Of a stretch of DNA of 64,000 nt, positions 29,898-37,245 are shown piece after piece (position 1 is the stretch's first letter; every line of letters starts with the position of its first letter). The translations under genes and the position numbers were made by a program. Under the pieces are notes generated by a model. That model did no database searches and was not told where the DNA came from. It saw only the letters and a list, made by a program, of their open reading frames with translations. The stretch lies in NCBI RefSeq assembly GCF_902833225.1, contig NZ_CADFEI010000005.1, positions 310,001 to 374,000 of the forward strand. The letters are read 5' to 3'. The DNA is from Burkholderia sp. BCC1644 (GTDB lineage Bacteria > Pseudomonadota > Gammaproteobacteria > Burkholderiales > Burkholderiaceae).

Positions 29898-29935
29898 CAA
29901 GGCTAGATACGTAAAGCTACGCCAAGACCTACGCC
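29868..29935 (+). repeat. 68-bp direct repeat, copy 1
   Basis: From the ATGATGCAGCAG of the mutS-like remnant to GCCAAGACCTACGCC. It matches 30596-30663 at 63 of 68 bases. The first third is mutS-like; the rest (from CTTATCTGACAAGGCT) is shared element sequence. It looks like the left junction of an insertion into the mutS start. Confidence 0.75.
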
Positions 29936-30004
29936 ACCCCGTCGGTCAGGAGAATGACGAGCGGCATTCGGCCACGGCTACAGCAAACTCGTTGCACCCA
30001 GAAT

Positions 30005-30023
30005 AGCCCGCTCCCAGCGGGCT
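30005..30023 (+). terminator. Terminator-like hairpin
   Basis: AGCCCGCT (30005-30012) and AGCGGGCT (30016-30023) followed by TTTCG. The preceding 20 bases (29978-29997, CTACAGCAAACTCGTTGCAC) closely match those before the terminator at 34565, so hairpin and lead-in form a repeated unit. Confidence 0.7.
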
Positions 30024-30184
30024 TTTCGTTGTCTATGCACTCGCCGTCCGCATCCAGTTGCAATACTGCATCCCATATCCGATGATGAATGGACGAGACA
30101 CATGATAGGCGCGTCCGCAACATTCTTCGCCCCGTCGTGCACACACCATCACCGCTTTCGAAGCCTTCCAACAGGAGGTGCAAG

Positions 30185-30493
30185 ATGGAAAAAATTGCGG
30201 CAGATCAAACCAAGATCGTAATCAGCCTACTCGTTCTCCATGTTTTTCTTGCGCTCTGTCTGCTGGTATCGATTATTTTGTTTAGATTTGCGCCGATTCT
30301 AATCGTTGGTCTCCTTACGGTCGGTTGCAGCATCTTACTTAGCCGTATCAGTCGCGATAGCGATGCCACGCGCCACATAATCAAGAGCCGCGGTGGCAAG
30401 GTGTATCTGTACTGCATGTGGGGTATTGCGGCATGTTCGGCGCTCGTTTTGGTTGTACCGAATTACCTAGGAATATTTACGCATCACCGTTAA
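30185..30493 (+). CDS. Small membrane protein of unknown function
   Basis: 102 aa with three hydrophobic segments (about 10-32, 34-52 and 76-95) and a short charged loop RISRDSDATRHIIKSRGG. An excellent ribosome-binding site (AGGAGGTG) stands seven bases before the ATG. GC content is well below the core genome. It is the only gene between mutS-like remnants 1 and 2, so it is cargo of one insertion. No family recognised. Confidence 0.68.
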   Translation: MEKIAADQTKIVISLLVLHVFLALCLLVSIILFRFAPILIVGLLTVGCSILLSRISRDSDATRHIIKSRGGKVYLYCMWGIAACSALVLVVPNYLGIFTHHR

Positions 30494-30553
30494 ACAGATG
30501 CCCCATGTGGGCTCACTAGTAATCTGGCTGCCAAAGCGACTTTTCCCGGTCAC

Positions 30554-30625
30554 ATGAGCACGCAACCCACCGCAGCACCTGCACCCGTCACCCCAATGAT
30601 GCAGCAGTACCTGCGCCTTATCTGA
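30554..30625 (+). pseudogene. mutS-like 5' remnant 2
   Basis: A 23-codon frame, MSTQPTAAPAPVTPMMQQYL then RLI and stop. Same length and same conserved MMQQYLR ending as remnant 1, but a different lead sequence, as expected for the variable N-terminus of MutS from a different strain or species. It is truncated at the same codon and runs into the same element sequence. Confidence 0.65.
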
Positions 30626-30663
30626 CAAGGCTCGATGTACAAAGCTACGCCAAGACCTACGCC
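30596..30663 (+). repeat. 68-bp direct repeat, copy 2
   Basis: Second copy of the junction sequence (63 of 68 bases match 29868-29935). The differences cluster in one short stretch after GGCT. Together the copies bracket about 730 bases holding the small membrane protein. Confidence 0.75.
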
Positions 30664-30807
30664 CGCACTTTCGAGGACGGACCGTTACCACCCACAGCTG
30701 TCGTCCAGACCTGAGCAAATCCACAGCCGCTTCCGATTCACAGAAGCTGCTGCTCAGACGCCGTATACGTCGCCCGCAGTCTCATACTTTGCTCACGGCT
30801 AGCAAGA

Positions 30808-32304
30808 CTAGCCGCGAACGATGGGACCCATGAGCCGCATGATCCTAGCCCGTTCGCTCTCAAAGAGATGGTCAGCTAGCAACTTGAGAAGCGTCTCTTT
30901 CACATCGGACGAACTGACGTTCGGGAGTTGCTCTGCGATAACACCGCATACCCGGCCAACAAGCGCCTTGCATGCATCGCGGTCATCCGGCGCGGGCAAG
31001 GCCCCCACATCTCGTTGAACCACAGTAATCTGAAGTCTGTAATGCGTGCGCAGGGTATCCTGAACGTACCGTATGCTGCTGTGCAGAAACGTCGCCAGGC
31101 CCACTTCCGGCGTAACGGGCAGGTACGAAATCGAATCCCTCTCCCCATCTCTAATCCGAACAATGTCCTCTGCTCGCGCTGTGTTAAGGCCCTGTTCAGC
31201 ATCCTCATCCAACATCACATAGCAACGGGTAATAGCAGGAAGCAAAGGCCGTTGACGAACAAAAAATCGTAAGACGTTCGTCATTCCACCAACAGGAATG
31301 ACCTGTATGCTCGGTGCCAACTGATTGTTTCGATACTCCTGCTGCATGAATCTAAACGCAAATTGTTCTACGATGACTTGTGCGGCTTCGTCTTCGACAT
31401 AGACGATCACGTCGGCAGCGGTTTCTTCGCGGTAAGCAAGTGCCCCCAACACGAGAGACGGGAAGCACTTGTCTTGGCAGACGATATTTCCAGCAGCGTC
31501 CTCTTGGAGAAGCAATAGCCGGCTTGCCCTAGCCTGCTTAATCAGCGTCGCGGAATGAGTCGATACGATAATCGTTAGAGCTTTTTCGGCTGCGATATCA
31601 TCAAGATAGCGAAGAAGCATCACCTGAGCCATCGGATGGAGCGCAAGTTCAAGCTCGTCGATCAGTACGAGCGAGCCACGAGGGCAATCTTTCAGCAGCC
31701 GTAGCAGTTTCAGGATGCAGAGCTCTCCGAGACTCAGATTCTTTTCTGAAATGTAGTGCCGTGCATTTCGCCAGGGCACGGCCGGGAGCTCCAACAAAAA
31801 CGCGTCGCTACCGACTCCGGTCCGGAGATTTATGGTTTTGAGCGCACTGAACTTGCCAGTATTGAATATCCTGTTCGCGGCAGCAACGATATCCGCGTGC
31901 GCGGGCCGTACTCTCCTAGGCTGAAAGTCGTCCCTGTTGGGCTCAATACGCGTTGCGTCGGCTGCTATATAACGTACGGAAGGAAATCCAGCCTGACTCA
32001 GTAGCTTACTATTGGCCTTCGGAAACGGAACCCAGCGCTCGCCGCGGTACCGATAGGTGACAGCCGCGCCATTGACGTCATATCGGACGGATGAACCGTC
32101 GAAGGAATCAAGCCTGTCCGACATCTGAGATGCGGGAAAATGCGTCGGAAAAGCGTTGCTGAAGCCTATCCGCCGAAGGCACGCCAGCAGGGACGTTTTC
32201 CCGGTTCCGTTGGCCCCGGTCAAAAGCCACACCCCGGTATTTGGAATCGTGAATTCTAGGCGACGAATGTGTCGTAGGTTTTCGATTGTGATTCGTATGG
32301 CCAT
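30808..32304 (-). CDS. OLD-like ATPase with TOPRIM domain (putative defence protein)
   Basis: 498 aa, lower GC than the core. Residues 1-290 form an ABC-type ATPase: Walker A GANGTGKTS (30-38), a signature-like SLGE (191-194), Walker B LVLIDELELALHP with D216 E217, and the switch His250 (IIVSTHSA). Residues 297-400 look like a TOPRIM nuclease domain: Glu304 in VIVYVEDEAAQ and D366xD368 in CYVMLDEDAEQG. This matches the OLD (overcoming lysogenization defect) family of ATP-powered nucleases, often anti-phage. It stands alone on the minus strand between mutS-like remnants 2 and 3; no UvrD-like GajB partner is present, so a single-gene OLD type is likely. Confidence 0.75.
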   Translation of the reverse strand: MAIRITIENLRHIRRLEFTIPNTGVWLLTGANGTGKTSLLACLRRIGFSNAFPTHFPASQMSDRLDSFDGSSVRYDVNGAAVTYRYRGERWVPFPKANSKLLSQAGFPSVRYIAADATRIEPNRDDFQPRRVRPAHADIVAAANRIFNTGKFSALKTINLRTGVGSDAFLLELPAVPWRNARHYISEKNLSLGELCILKLLRLLKDCPRGSLVLIDELELALHPMAQVMLLRYLDDIAAEKALTIIVSTHSATLIKQARASRLLLLQEDAAGNIVCQDKCFPSLVLGALAYREETAADVIVYVEDEAAQVIVEQFAFRFMQQEYRNNQLAPSIQVIPVGGMTNVLRFFVRQRPLLPAITRCYVMLDEDAEQGLNTARAEDIVRIRDGERDSISYLPVTPEVGLATFLHSSIRYVQDTLRTHYRLQITVVQRDVGALPAPDDRDACKALVGRVCGVIAEQLPNVSSSDVKETLLKLLADHLFESERARIMRLMGPIVRG

Positions 32305-32652
32305 CAGCTCACCATTCTCTTCGTTTTAATTACCGGCGAATGCTACCAGCTTATCCCCTTAGCTACGTGTCGCATCGGCGAGCCGTCAGACCCACAGATG
32401 ACAGCAGCAAGTCAATGACGCCCTTGGCATAGACGAACCAGACGTTCGAGCGTCCAAGCTATGCCGTGGCCGAATGGCACTACCTGCCGATCGCTGTCGC
32501 CCGCCATCGCCAACACCTGGCCAGATGGCGAACTTCGAGCGGTCCCGTGCGGGCCGCTGGTAGACTAGGCCTGCCAAAGCAACTTTACCGATCACATGAG
32601 CACAGCCCCGCAGCTGCCCCTGCAACCGTCTGCCCTTCGATAAGGCGCAAAT
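32305..32652. other. Gap with mutS-like promoter copy 3
   Basis: About 350 bases. From about 32440 to 32595 it matches the region before remnant 1 (CACCTGGCCAGATGGCGAAC against CACCTGGCCAAACGGCGAAC) and ends in mutS-like remnant 3. No other feature recognised. Confidence 0.5.
32596..32643 (+). pseudogene. mutS-like 5' remnant 3
   Basis: A 15-codon frame MSTAPQLPLQPSALR and stop. It starts like remnant 2 (MST) and follows the same promoter-like sequence (CAAAGCAACTTTACCGATCAC before ATG, against CAAAGCGACTTTTCCCGGTCAC), but breaks before the MMQQYLR core. Its stop lies nine bases before the start of the PLD-like gene, so that gene could be driven by the borrowed promoter. Confidence 0.55.
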
Positions 32653-33384
32653 ATGGCCACGCTTGCCCCAGAGCAGCTTCTTGCTGAGATTGAAGACATT
32701 ATCCGCACAATGCCGCCCCGGGCAACCATTCGGCACGAGTTGCCGGAAAACTTTGCCTGGCTTGGCCGCGCCTCTGCGGCGATGCGTTTGTGGGATCCCG
32801 TGAGAGCCACGCGGTTCGATGGCTTCGTCGAGACCATGCACGCGCACCTGGCCATTGACGCAAATCGGGGAATTCGAGGCGTTCAAACAATGCTGCATCA
32901 GGCCGGCCACGAATTGCGCATGCAAACACTGGGCCCTGTGACGATCGCAATGGGGCAAGGGGCCGTCTTCGACTATTTTGATGAAGTTCGCAAAGTTGTT
33001 GAGGCAGCGAAGAACGAACTACTGTTCGTTGATCCATACCTCGACGCGGAATTCGTCTCGCGGTATCTGCCACACGTAGCACCGGGCGTTACCGTACGCC
33101 TGCTAGGTCGAGAACGCATGACTACGCTCCTTCCAGCCGTGGAACTTTTGCGACAGCAAAACAGTGTGACAATCGAAGTACGGTCGGCCACAGGATTTCA
33201 TGACCGATACGTCTTTGTAGACAGATTATCTTGCTATCAATCGGGCTCATCTTTTAAGGACGGCGCGAAGAAGGCGCCGACAACGCTTACACAGATAGTG
33301 GACGCTTTTGATGCGATGCAAGCAACATATCAAGAGTTGTGGGACAAAGCAACGCCGCGCAGCCAATCGATTATGTGCTTATAA
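32653..33384 (+). CDS. PLD-like superfamily protein (putative defence or effector)
   Basis: 243 aa. The C-terminal half resembles one phospholipase D/nuclease lobe: ELLFVDPYLDAEFVSRYL opens the fold, the catalytic HxK position reads FHDRYVFVD (His-Asp-Arg in place of HxK), followed by a GSSFKDGAKKAPTTL segment. The N-terminal 90 residues have no known domain. A single lobe would need to dimerise. It starts just behind mutS-like remnant 3 and is followed after 53 bases by a membrane coiled-coil gene; the pair may act together. Lower GC than the core. Confidence 0.6.
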   Translation: MATLAPEQLLAEIEDIIRTMPPRATIRHELPENFAWLGRASAAMRLWDPVRATRFDGFVETMHAHLAIDANRGIRGVQTMLHQAGHELRMQTLGPVTIAMGQGAVFDYFDEVRKVVEAAKNELLFVDPYLDAEFVSRYLPHVAPGVTVRLLGRERMTTLLPAVELLRQQNSVTIEVRSATGFHDRYVFVDRLSCYQSGSSFKDGAKKAPTTLTQIVDAFDAMQATYQELWDKATPRSQSIMCL

Positions 33385-33437
33385 AACCCAAGCACATCCA
33401 AATCCATCAACGCAATCCAACAGTTTTTTGCTGATCG

Positions 33438-34472
33438 ATGACCTTCGACATTTCGGCACTCACCGCGCGTGAATCATTCTGGGACACTGTTGGCGTTTGG
33501 TTAGCAATTTTAGTCGCACTCGGCGTGATTATGGAGTCCGTAGTCGACTTCAAAAGTCTAGCCAAATTGACAACACTCGATAGACGCGAAGAGCTTAAGG
33601 AAAAGATCGCCAAACTCGGACTTTTGATCCTCATCGTAGCGTTGGTTGGTGAGGTTATAGCCGCAGTAAAAAGCCACGATGTGGGCGAAGAGATCATCCA
33701 CGGCTTAAACACAGAGATTTTACAGGGGCAAGACCGAGAGGCAAAACTTGTAGAACTCACGAATAAGCTTGGCCAATCGAATCGATCTCTAAGCTCAGAA
33801 CTCGCCGAACAAGACTCCCTTCTTCGATCCTTACAAAATCGAAGCGCGGCATTCGAAAGCCTTGCTAAGGCCCAGAAGGCACGGGACGATGCGGCCCTCG
33901 ACCTTTTAAAATCTGAGGAGAAAAAACTAGAAATTGCTCAGAAAGACGCAAATGCGAGCTCAATCAAGGCAGAGAAGGCCGCTGCAATTGCCGACACGAC
34001 AGCATCAAATATGGAAAAGACGCTCCATGCAGAAGAGGAAATGCGTCAAAAAATGCACAACCTCATAACACCAAGAAGCCTTACCGAAGAACAATTAGTG
34101 AATATTTCTCGGGTCTTAAAACGACACATCGGCACGTCAATTGACATCTTGCAGATTGGGGAGAACCCCGAAATCGAAGGATTGCGATCGCAAATCGATA
34201 AGGCGTTGTTAGCTGCTGGCTGGAACACTGTCTCGGCCACCGCGGTCGGCAGCGGTTCGTTTGTTGGCGTTGCGGTCGCAGTCGTCGAAGGCGCGCACGA
34301 ATCAGATATTTCTGCAGCCAACGATCTGCGAGCCGTGCTAAACAGAAACGAGATCAATACCATCGACAAGGGCATCCAAAAGAGAGGGTATTGGCCTAAC
34401 GCATATATGTCTGCCGAGGGGACCACTGCGAACAAGGCACCGATCCGACTCTACATCGGCAGCAAGCCATAG
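33438..34472 (+). CDS. Membrane-anchored coiled-coil protein of unknown function
   Basis: 344 aa and AT-rich for this genome. Two membrane helices (about 17-37 and 60-78), then a long coiled coil (about 90-215, rich in Glu, Lys, Ala, Leu), then a globular C-terminal domain of about 125 residues that begins ITPRSLTEEQLVNISRVLKR and ends IRLYIGSKP. The last domain contains a repeated alpha/beta pattern (AGWNTVSATAVG, VAVAVVEG). The architecture, a membrane anchor with a cytosolic sensor-like tip, recurs in accessory regions of many bacteria, but I cannot name the family. Probably co-transcribed with the PLD-like gene. Confidence 0.65.
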   Translation: MTFDISALTARESFWDTVGVWLAILVALGVIMESVVDFKSLAKLTTLDRREELKEKIAKLGLLILIVALVGEVIAAVKSHDVGEEIIHGLNTEILQGQDREAKLVELTNKLGQSNRSLSSELAEQDSLLRSLQNRSAAFESLAKAQKARDDAALDLLKSEEKKLEIAQKDANASSIKAEKAAAIADTTASNMEKTLHAEEEMRQKMHNLITPRSLTEEQLVNISRVLKRHIGTSIDILQIGENPEIEGLRSQIDKALLAAGWNTVSATAVGSGSFVGVAVAVVEGAHESDISAANDLRAVLNRNEINTIDKGIQKRGYWPNAYMSAEGTTANKAPIRLYIGSKP

Positions 34473-34483
34473 GTTGCAATCAG

Positions 34484-34601
34484 CCCCGTAGTTCAGGGGA
34501 TGGAATGATAAGCGCAACGCTTGTCCAGCAAGGCTCCCGCCCCTTGCTGTAGCAAATTCGTAGCACGTAAAAAAGCCCGCTCGCAGCGGGCTTTTTTACG
34601 T
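34484..34601 (+). other. Structured non-coding stretch ending in a terminator
   Basis: After the coiled-coil gene lie a tRNA-D-arm-like sequence (CCGTAGTTCAGGGGATGGAA), an 8-bp hairpin (CAGCAAGG 34526-34533, CCTTGCTG 34542-34549) and a 16-bp symmetrical terminator (34565-34580/34586-34601, arms ACGTAAAAAAGCCCGC). It does not fold into a complete tRNA. A small RNA, a tRNA remnant from an old attachment site, or just a leader plus terminator are possible. A related lead-in plus terminator occurs at 29978-30023. Confidence 0.3.
34565..34601. terminator. Strong bidirectional terminator
   Basis: Sixteen-base arms with a GC core (GCCCGC/GCGGGC) flanked by A6 and T6 tracts and a 5-base loop. It separates the coiled-coil gene (plus) from the convergent repeat protein (minus). 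Confidence 0.9.
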
Positions 34602-34668
34602 CGTGATGTTGCGCCGCGTGCTACCCAGTGGAGCATCTAGCACACTGCTCCCTTGGCGACCGGATCCA

Positions 34669-35250
34669 TCACTCCTCCGATTCACCTCGGGGCTGTACAT
34701 CCAGCAGAACAGCCTCCGACCTTTGCGAATAGTTGTATGCCCGGTCTCGAATTTCATAGGACACGACCACCCTGCCGTCATTGCCCGTAGCGTCAATGGT
34801 GCTCAAAGGAATCACGACAGCAACTGGTTTTACCCCCCCGCCGTCCGCGACATCGTGGAATGTGGTGCTCTCGCCTTTTAGACCTTTCCAAGAAAGTACG
34901 ATCGTGTCGCCTGCAGCAATGCCTTGGTAGCGCGGAATAACCACCGTAGCGCCCGCGTCCGATATATCCCCCAAATGCAATATGCCGTTGACAGCTTCTG
35001 GTATCACTGGCCGCGGCAAGCCGATTCTACCTGGCGGAATATCAAATTCCATTGCCGCCTCGTCGTCCGCGACAACGTTGGTTACGCTTGTGCCACTCCA
35101 GTAAATTTGAATCAGATCACCGACGGCCTTTGATTCGTATGGCGGAATAGTCACCGAAACACCCTCGCCCGATAGAGCTTTCGGGTCCAACAAGCCGTCG
35201 TCGGCTTGTGGTATCAGCAGCGGCGGCAACTCACTCTTATCAGCAGTCAT
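34669..35250 (-). CDS. Two-repeat beta-sandwich-like protein of unknown function
   Basis: 193 aa without signal peptide or membrane segment. It contains two copies of a 90-residue unit: LPPLLIPQADDGLLDPKAL, VSVTIPPYESKAVGDLIQIYW and then LPRPVIPEAVNGILHLGDI, ATVVIPRYQGIAAGDTIVLSW. The pattern of alternating hydrophobic residues suggests immunoglobulin-like beta sandwiches, as in surface or adhesin-associated proteins found in Burkholderia and Pseudomonas. A purine-rich ribosome-binding site (GGAGAGAGG) precedes the ATG. Function unknown. Confidence 0.6.
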   Translation of the reverse strand: MTADKSELPPLLIPQADDGLLDPKALSGEGVSVTIPPYESKAVGDLIQIYWSGTSVTNVVADDEAAMEFDIPPGRIGLPRPVIPEAVNGILHLGDISDAGATVVIPRYQGIAAGDTIVLSWKGLKGESTTFHDVADGGGVKPVAVVIPLSTIDATGNDGRVVVSYEIRDRAYNYSQRSEAVLLDVQPRGESEE

Positions 35251-35366
35251 AGCCCTCTCTCCTTGTTCTCGATTGGTTTGCGCGGGACACCACAGCGCTT
35301 ACACATCGTACTAGGCGGGAGGAACTTGGGTAGTCGAAATTGTGAATTCTCGCAGGACGCGCGCTG

Positions 35367-36029
35367 TTATTTGCCCGCCGCTTCGGCAGCCATACCGTCA
35401 GCCGGGAACAGCTGCAACATCGCACGTGCGGCCTCGACGTTCGTCGTGTGCAACCATTCGTCATAGTCGGTCGGTCGCAAGATGACCACGGACCGCTTCT
35501 CGTCGCCGGGCTTGTGCATACGCGCCATCACGGCATGGCCGTCCGCGTTGACGGTCATCATGGTCATGCCGACCAGCGAGCGCCCGTCCTCACCTTCGTA
35601 GCGCCGCCAAATGCCGGCGACGCAATACGGTTGCCAATCCATTAATCCGATCCGCTGCCAGACGTTTCGTCCCGTTTCGTAACACGGCTCGTATATCCAT
35701 CGGACCGGGATCAAACAGCGCTGACCAGCCCGCCACGCCTTGCCGTAGAGTCGAGACTCACCGACCGTTTCTGACCGGGCGTTGACCGTGTCGAACTTTT
35801 TCCGCTTCTTCCCTTTGTCGTCGACTCGCTCAGGCTGCATGAATTTCGGCCAGAAACCGAACACAGCTTTGACGACGCCAAGACCATCACCATCCGCCCA
35901 TGCGATCGGCGCTGCATAGTCTGGATACACATCCGGCTCCCAAGGGTCGCGATGGTACAGATCGCCGATCCCGATCTTCAGCTCATTGATGCCCGGATCT
36001 TCGTCTGGCGCTTTGTAATTTGTGCACAC
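35367..36029 (-). CDS. SOS response-associated peptidase (SRAP, YedK/HMCES type)
   Basis: 220 aa. It crosslinks covalently to abasic sites in single-stranded DNA through Cys2, protecting them from breakage. The family residues are visible: Cys2 at the very N-terminus (MCTNYK), Asn in FDTVNARSET, Glu in WIYEPC and His in ARMHKPGDEKRSVV. Its promoter region contains a LexA box (36081-36096), so it should be induced by DNA damage. Prophages often carry SRAP genes; it marks the left end of the prophage cargo. Confidence 0.92.
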   Translation of the reverse strand: MCTNYKAPDEDPGINELKIGIGDLYHRDPWEPDVYPDYAAPIAWADGDGLGVVKAVFGFWPKFMQPERVDDKGKKRKKFDTVNARSETVGESRLYGKAWRAGQRCLIPVRWIYEPCYETGRNVWQRIGLMDWQPYCVAGIWRRYEGEDGRSLVGMTMMTVNADGHAVMARMHKPGDEKRSVVILRPTDYDEWLHTTNVEAARAMLQLFPADGMAAEAAGK

Positions 36030-36080
36030 GGCCCGCCCCCATTTTTGAGACTTGACGGCTCCATCTTACCGCGCGATAAA

Positions 36081-36096
36081 CTGTATATCCATACAG
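36081..36096. promoter_or_regulatory. LexA (SOS) box in a divergent promoter
   Basis: CTGTATATCCATACAG matches the proteobacterial LexA consensus CTG-N10-CAG with an AT-rich TATA-type centre and near-perfect dyad symmetry. It lies 52 bases before the SRAP start and 16 bases before the start of the divergent gene at 36112, so both are expected to be SOS-controlled. Confidence 0.85.
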
Positions 36097-36111
36097 TATT
36101 TTCCGCGCATC

Positions 36112-36738
36112 ATGATTCTGCCCCCATTCGATCCGCCACAGTTCGACGCGATGTCGCAGTGGTGGCGCACGTGCACGTATGCCGACGTCCACCGGCTGAT
36201 TCTCGAAGTGCTGCACCTGCGACTCACGCTGCGCGAAATGGGCACCCTGACCGGCGATGCTACGCGCATGATCGCGTACCTCGAACGAGCCGACGAGCTG
36301 AAGTACGCGGCACCGCTGCGCCGCTTGTCGATCAAGATCGACAAGGAGATCTCGCGGGCAGGCAGCATGGGGAATCCGCGTGCGTCCGTTGCTCCGTTTT
36401 CCGACGAATGGCGCGCACGCGAAGCCATGAAATGCCGGCTCCATGACACTCCAGAGGAGCCAGATCCCGGCTCCGACAAGGCAACGAAGTTACCCGAGTT
36501 CCAACGGCTGACGTGGGAGGAGTTGCGCGACGCGTGGAGCGTGGCCGACTTCAAGAAAAGGCGTGCGCTGACGCTCGAACAGCGCTTCGTGCTGGAAGTC
36601 GTGCACGTCCGCCGAGCGTTGCGACTCATGGAGAAAATGGTCGGCGCGGCCGAACTGGAATTAAAGAAGAGCGGTTATCCCGACTCGTTCGCGCTCGACC
36701 AGCTCCGTCGCATGATCGACAGCGCTCGCTTCGATTGA
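36112..36738 (+). CDS. Hypothetical protein under LexA-box control
   Basis: 208 aa, soluble, mostly helical, with two similar halves: LILEVLHLRLTLREMGTL near residue 30 and FVLEVVHVRRALRLMEKM near residue 165, which suggests an internal duplication of a helical hairpin. No known family recognised. ATG at 36112 follows the SOS box closely and the open frame upstream runs through it, so this start is preferred. It precedes the PAAR gene by 90 bases in the same direction, so the type VI cassette may share its SOS promoter. Confidence 0.65.
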   Translation: MILPPFDPPQFDAMSQWWRTCTYADVHRLILEVLHLRLTLREMGTLTGDATRMIAYLERADELKYAAPLRRLSIKIDKEISRAGSMGNPRASVAPFSDEWRAREAMKCRLHDTPEEPDPGSDKATKLPEFQRLTWEELRDAWSVADFKKRRALTLEQRFVLEVVHVRRALRLMEKMVGAAELELKKSGYPDSFALDQLRRMIDSARFD

Positions 36739-36828
36739 CAATAGTTGACTCACCGCGAGTTAGCCAACGGTCAGCCGTTCTCTCGGAAATGGTAAATTCA
36801 TACGAAAACCACACCTACGAGAGAACAT

Positions 36829-37242
36829 ATGGCCCGAGCCATGATCTGCGTCGGCGACACGACGACGCACGGCGGCCGCGTGCTGGAGGGCAGCGCGACC
36901 GCGACAATTGACGGAAAGCCCATTGCCGGCGTCGGACACAAGGTTATGTGCCCGCAGTGCAAAGGCGTCTTTCCGATCCTGCCGACGGGGCGGCAATACT
37001 CGCACACGTTCGACGGACGAGAAACCGCCATCGAGGGCATGAAAACTGCCTGCGGAGCGACGTTGATCGCCTCACAGTCGTCCGCGACTTTCGACGACGT
37101 CGGATCTGGCAAAGCAACGACTGGCGGCGCCGTCGCAGCCGTCGCAGCCAGTGCTGCTGCGCTCGCCCCCTCGCCGACACTCTGTCTCGAATGCCTGAAG
37201 GCTGCGGCCGAAAACGCCGCGACGATGATCGCGCGCGGATAG
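36829..37242 (+). CDS. PAAR-domain protein (type VI secretion spike tip)
   Basis: 137 aa. The PAAR signature is clear: ICVGDTTTHGGRVLEGSAT and DGKPIAGVGHKVMCPQCKG, with Cys/His residues for zinc. PAAR proteins sharpen the VgrG spike and carry effectors. A short Ala-rich tail follows (about 90-137). It starts a five-gene run whose order (PAAR, DUF4123, small adaptor, Tox-REase-5 toxin, immunity) matches the TseT locus described in Pseudomonas aeruginosa. Confidence 0.93.
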   Translation: MARAMICVGDTTTHGGRVLEGSATATIDGKPIAGVGHKVMCPQCKGVFPILPTGRQYSHTFDGRETAIEGMKTACGATLIASQSSATFDDVGSGKATTGGAVAAVAASAAALAPSPTLCLECLKAAAENAATMIARG

Positions 37243-37245
37243 CCC

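Larger units (their letters stand above)
29332..30184. other. Gene-poor junction with mutS-like remnant
   Basis: About 850 bases without an intact gene. Contents in order: an AT-rich promoter-like stretch before the methyltransferase gene; an exact inverted repeat GAAACTT (29399-29405)/AAGTTTC (29410-29416); a region from about 29690 homologous to the mutS-like promoter copy near 32440-32595; the truncated mutS-like start (29826-29897); the 68-bp direct repeat; and a terminator-like hairpin at 30005-30023. Confidence 0.6.
30494..30807. other. Gap holding mutS-like remnant 2
   Basis: About 310 bases. From 30533 (AAAGCGACTTT) it resembles the end of the promoter copy before remnant 3 (32576 onward), then carries remnant 2 and the second 68-bp repeat. 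The last 140 bases up to the OLD-like gene show nothing recognisable. Confidence 0.5.

Noticed and set aside
29415..29900. 161-codon minus-strand frame across the mutS-like remnant
   Set aside because: It is the antisense of the repeated junction; a similar frame appears opposite the second copy, so similarity comes from the repeat and not from coding.
34484..34568. Possible complete tRNA gene
   Set aside because: Only a D-arm-like stretch is present; acceptor ends do not pair, there is no T arm, and position 33 of the candidate anticodon loop is not T.
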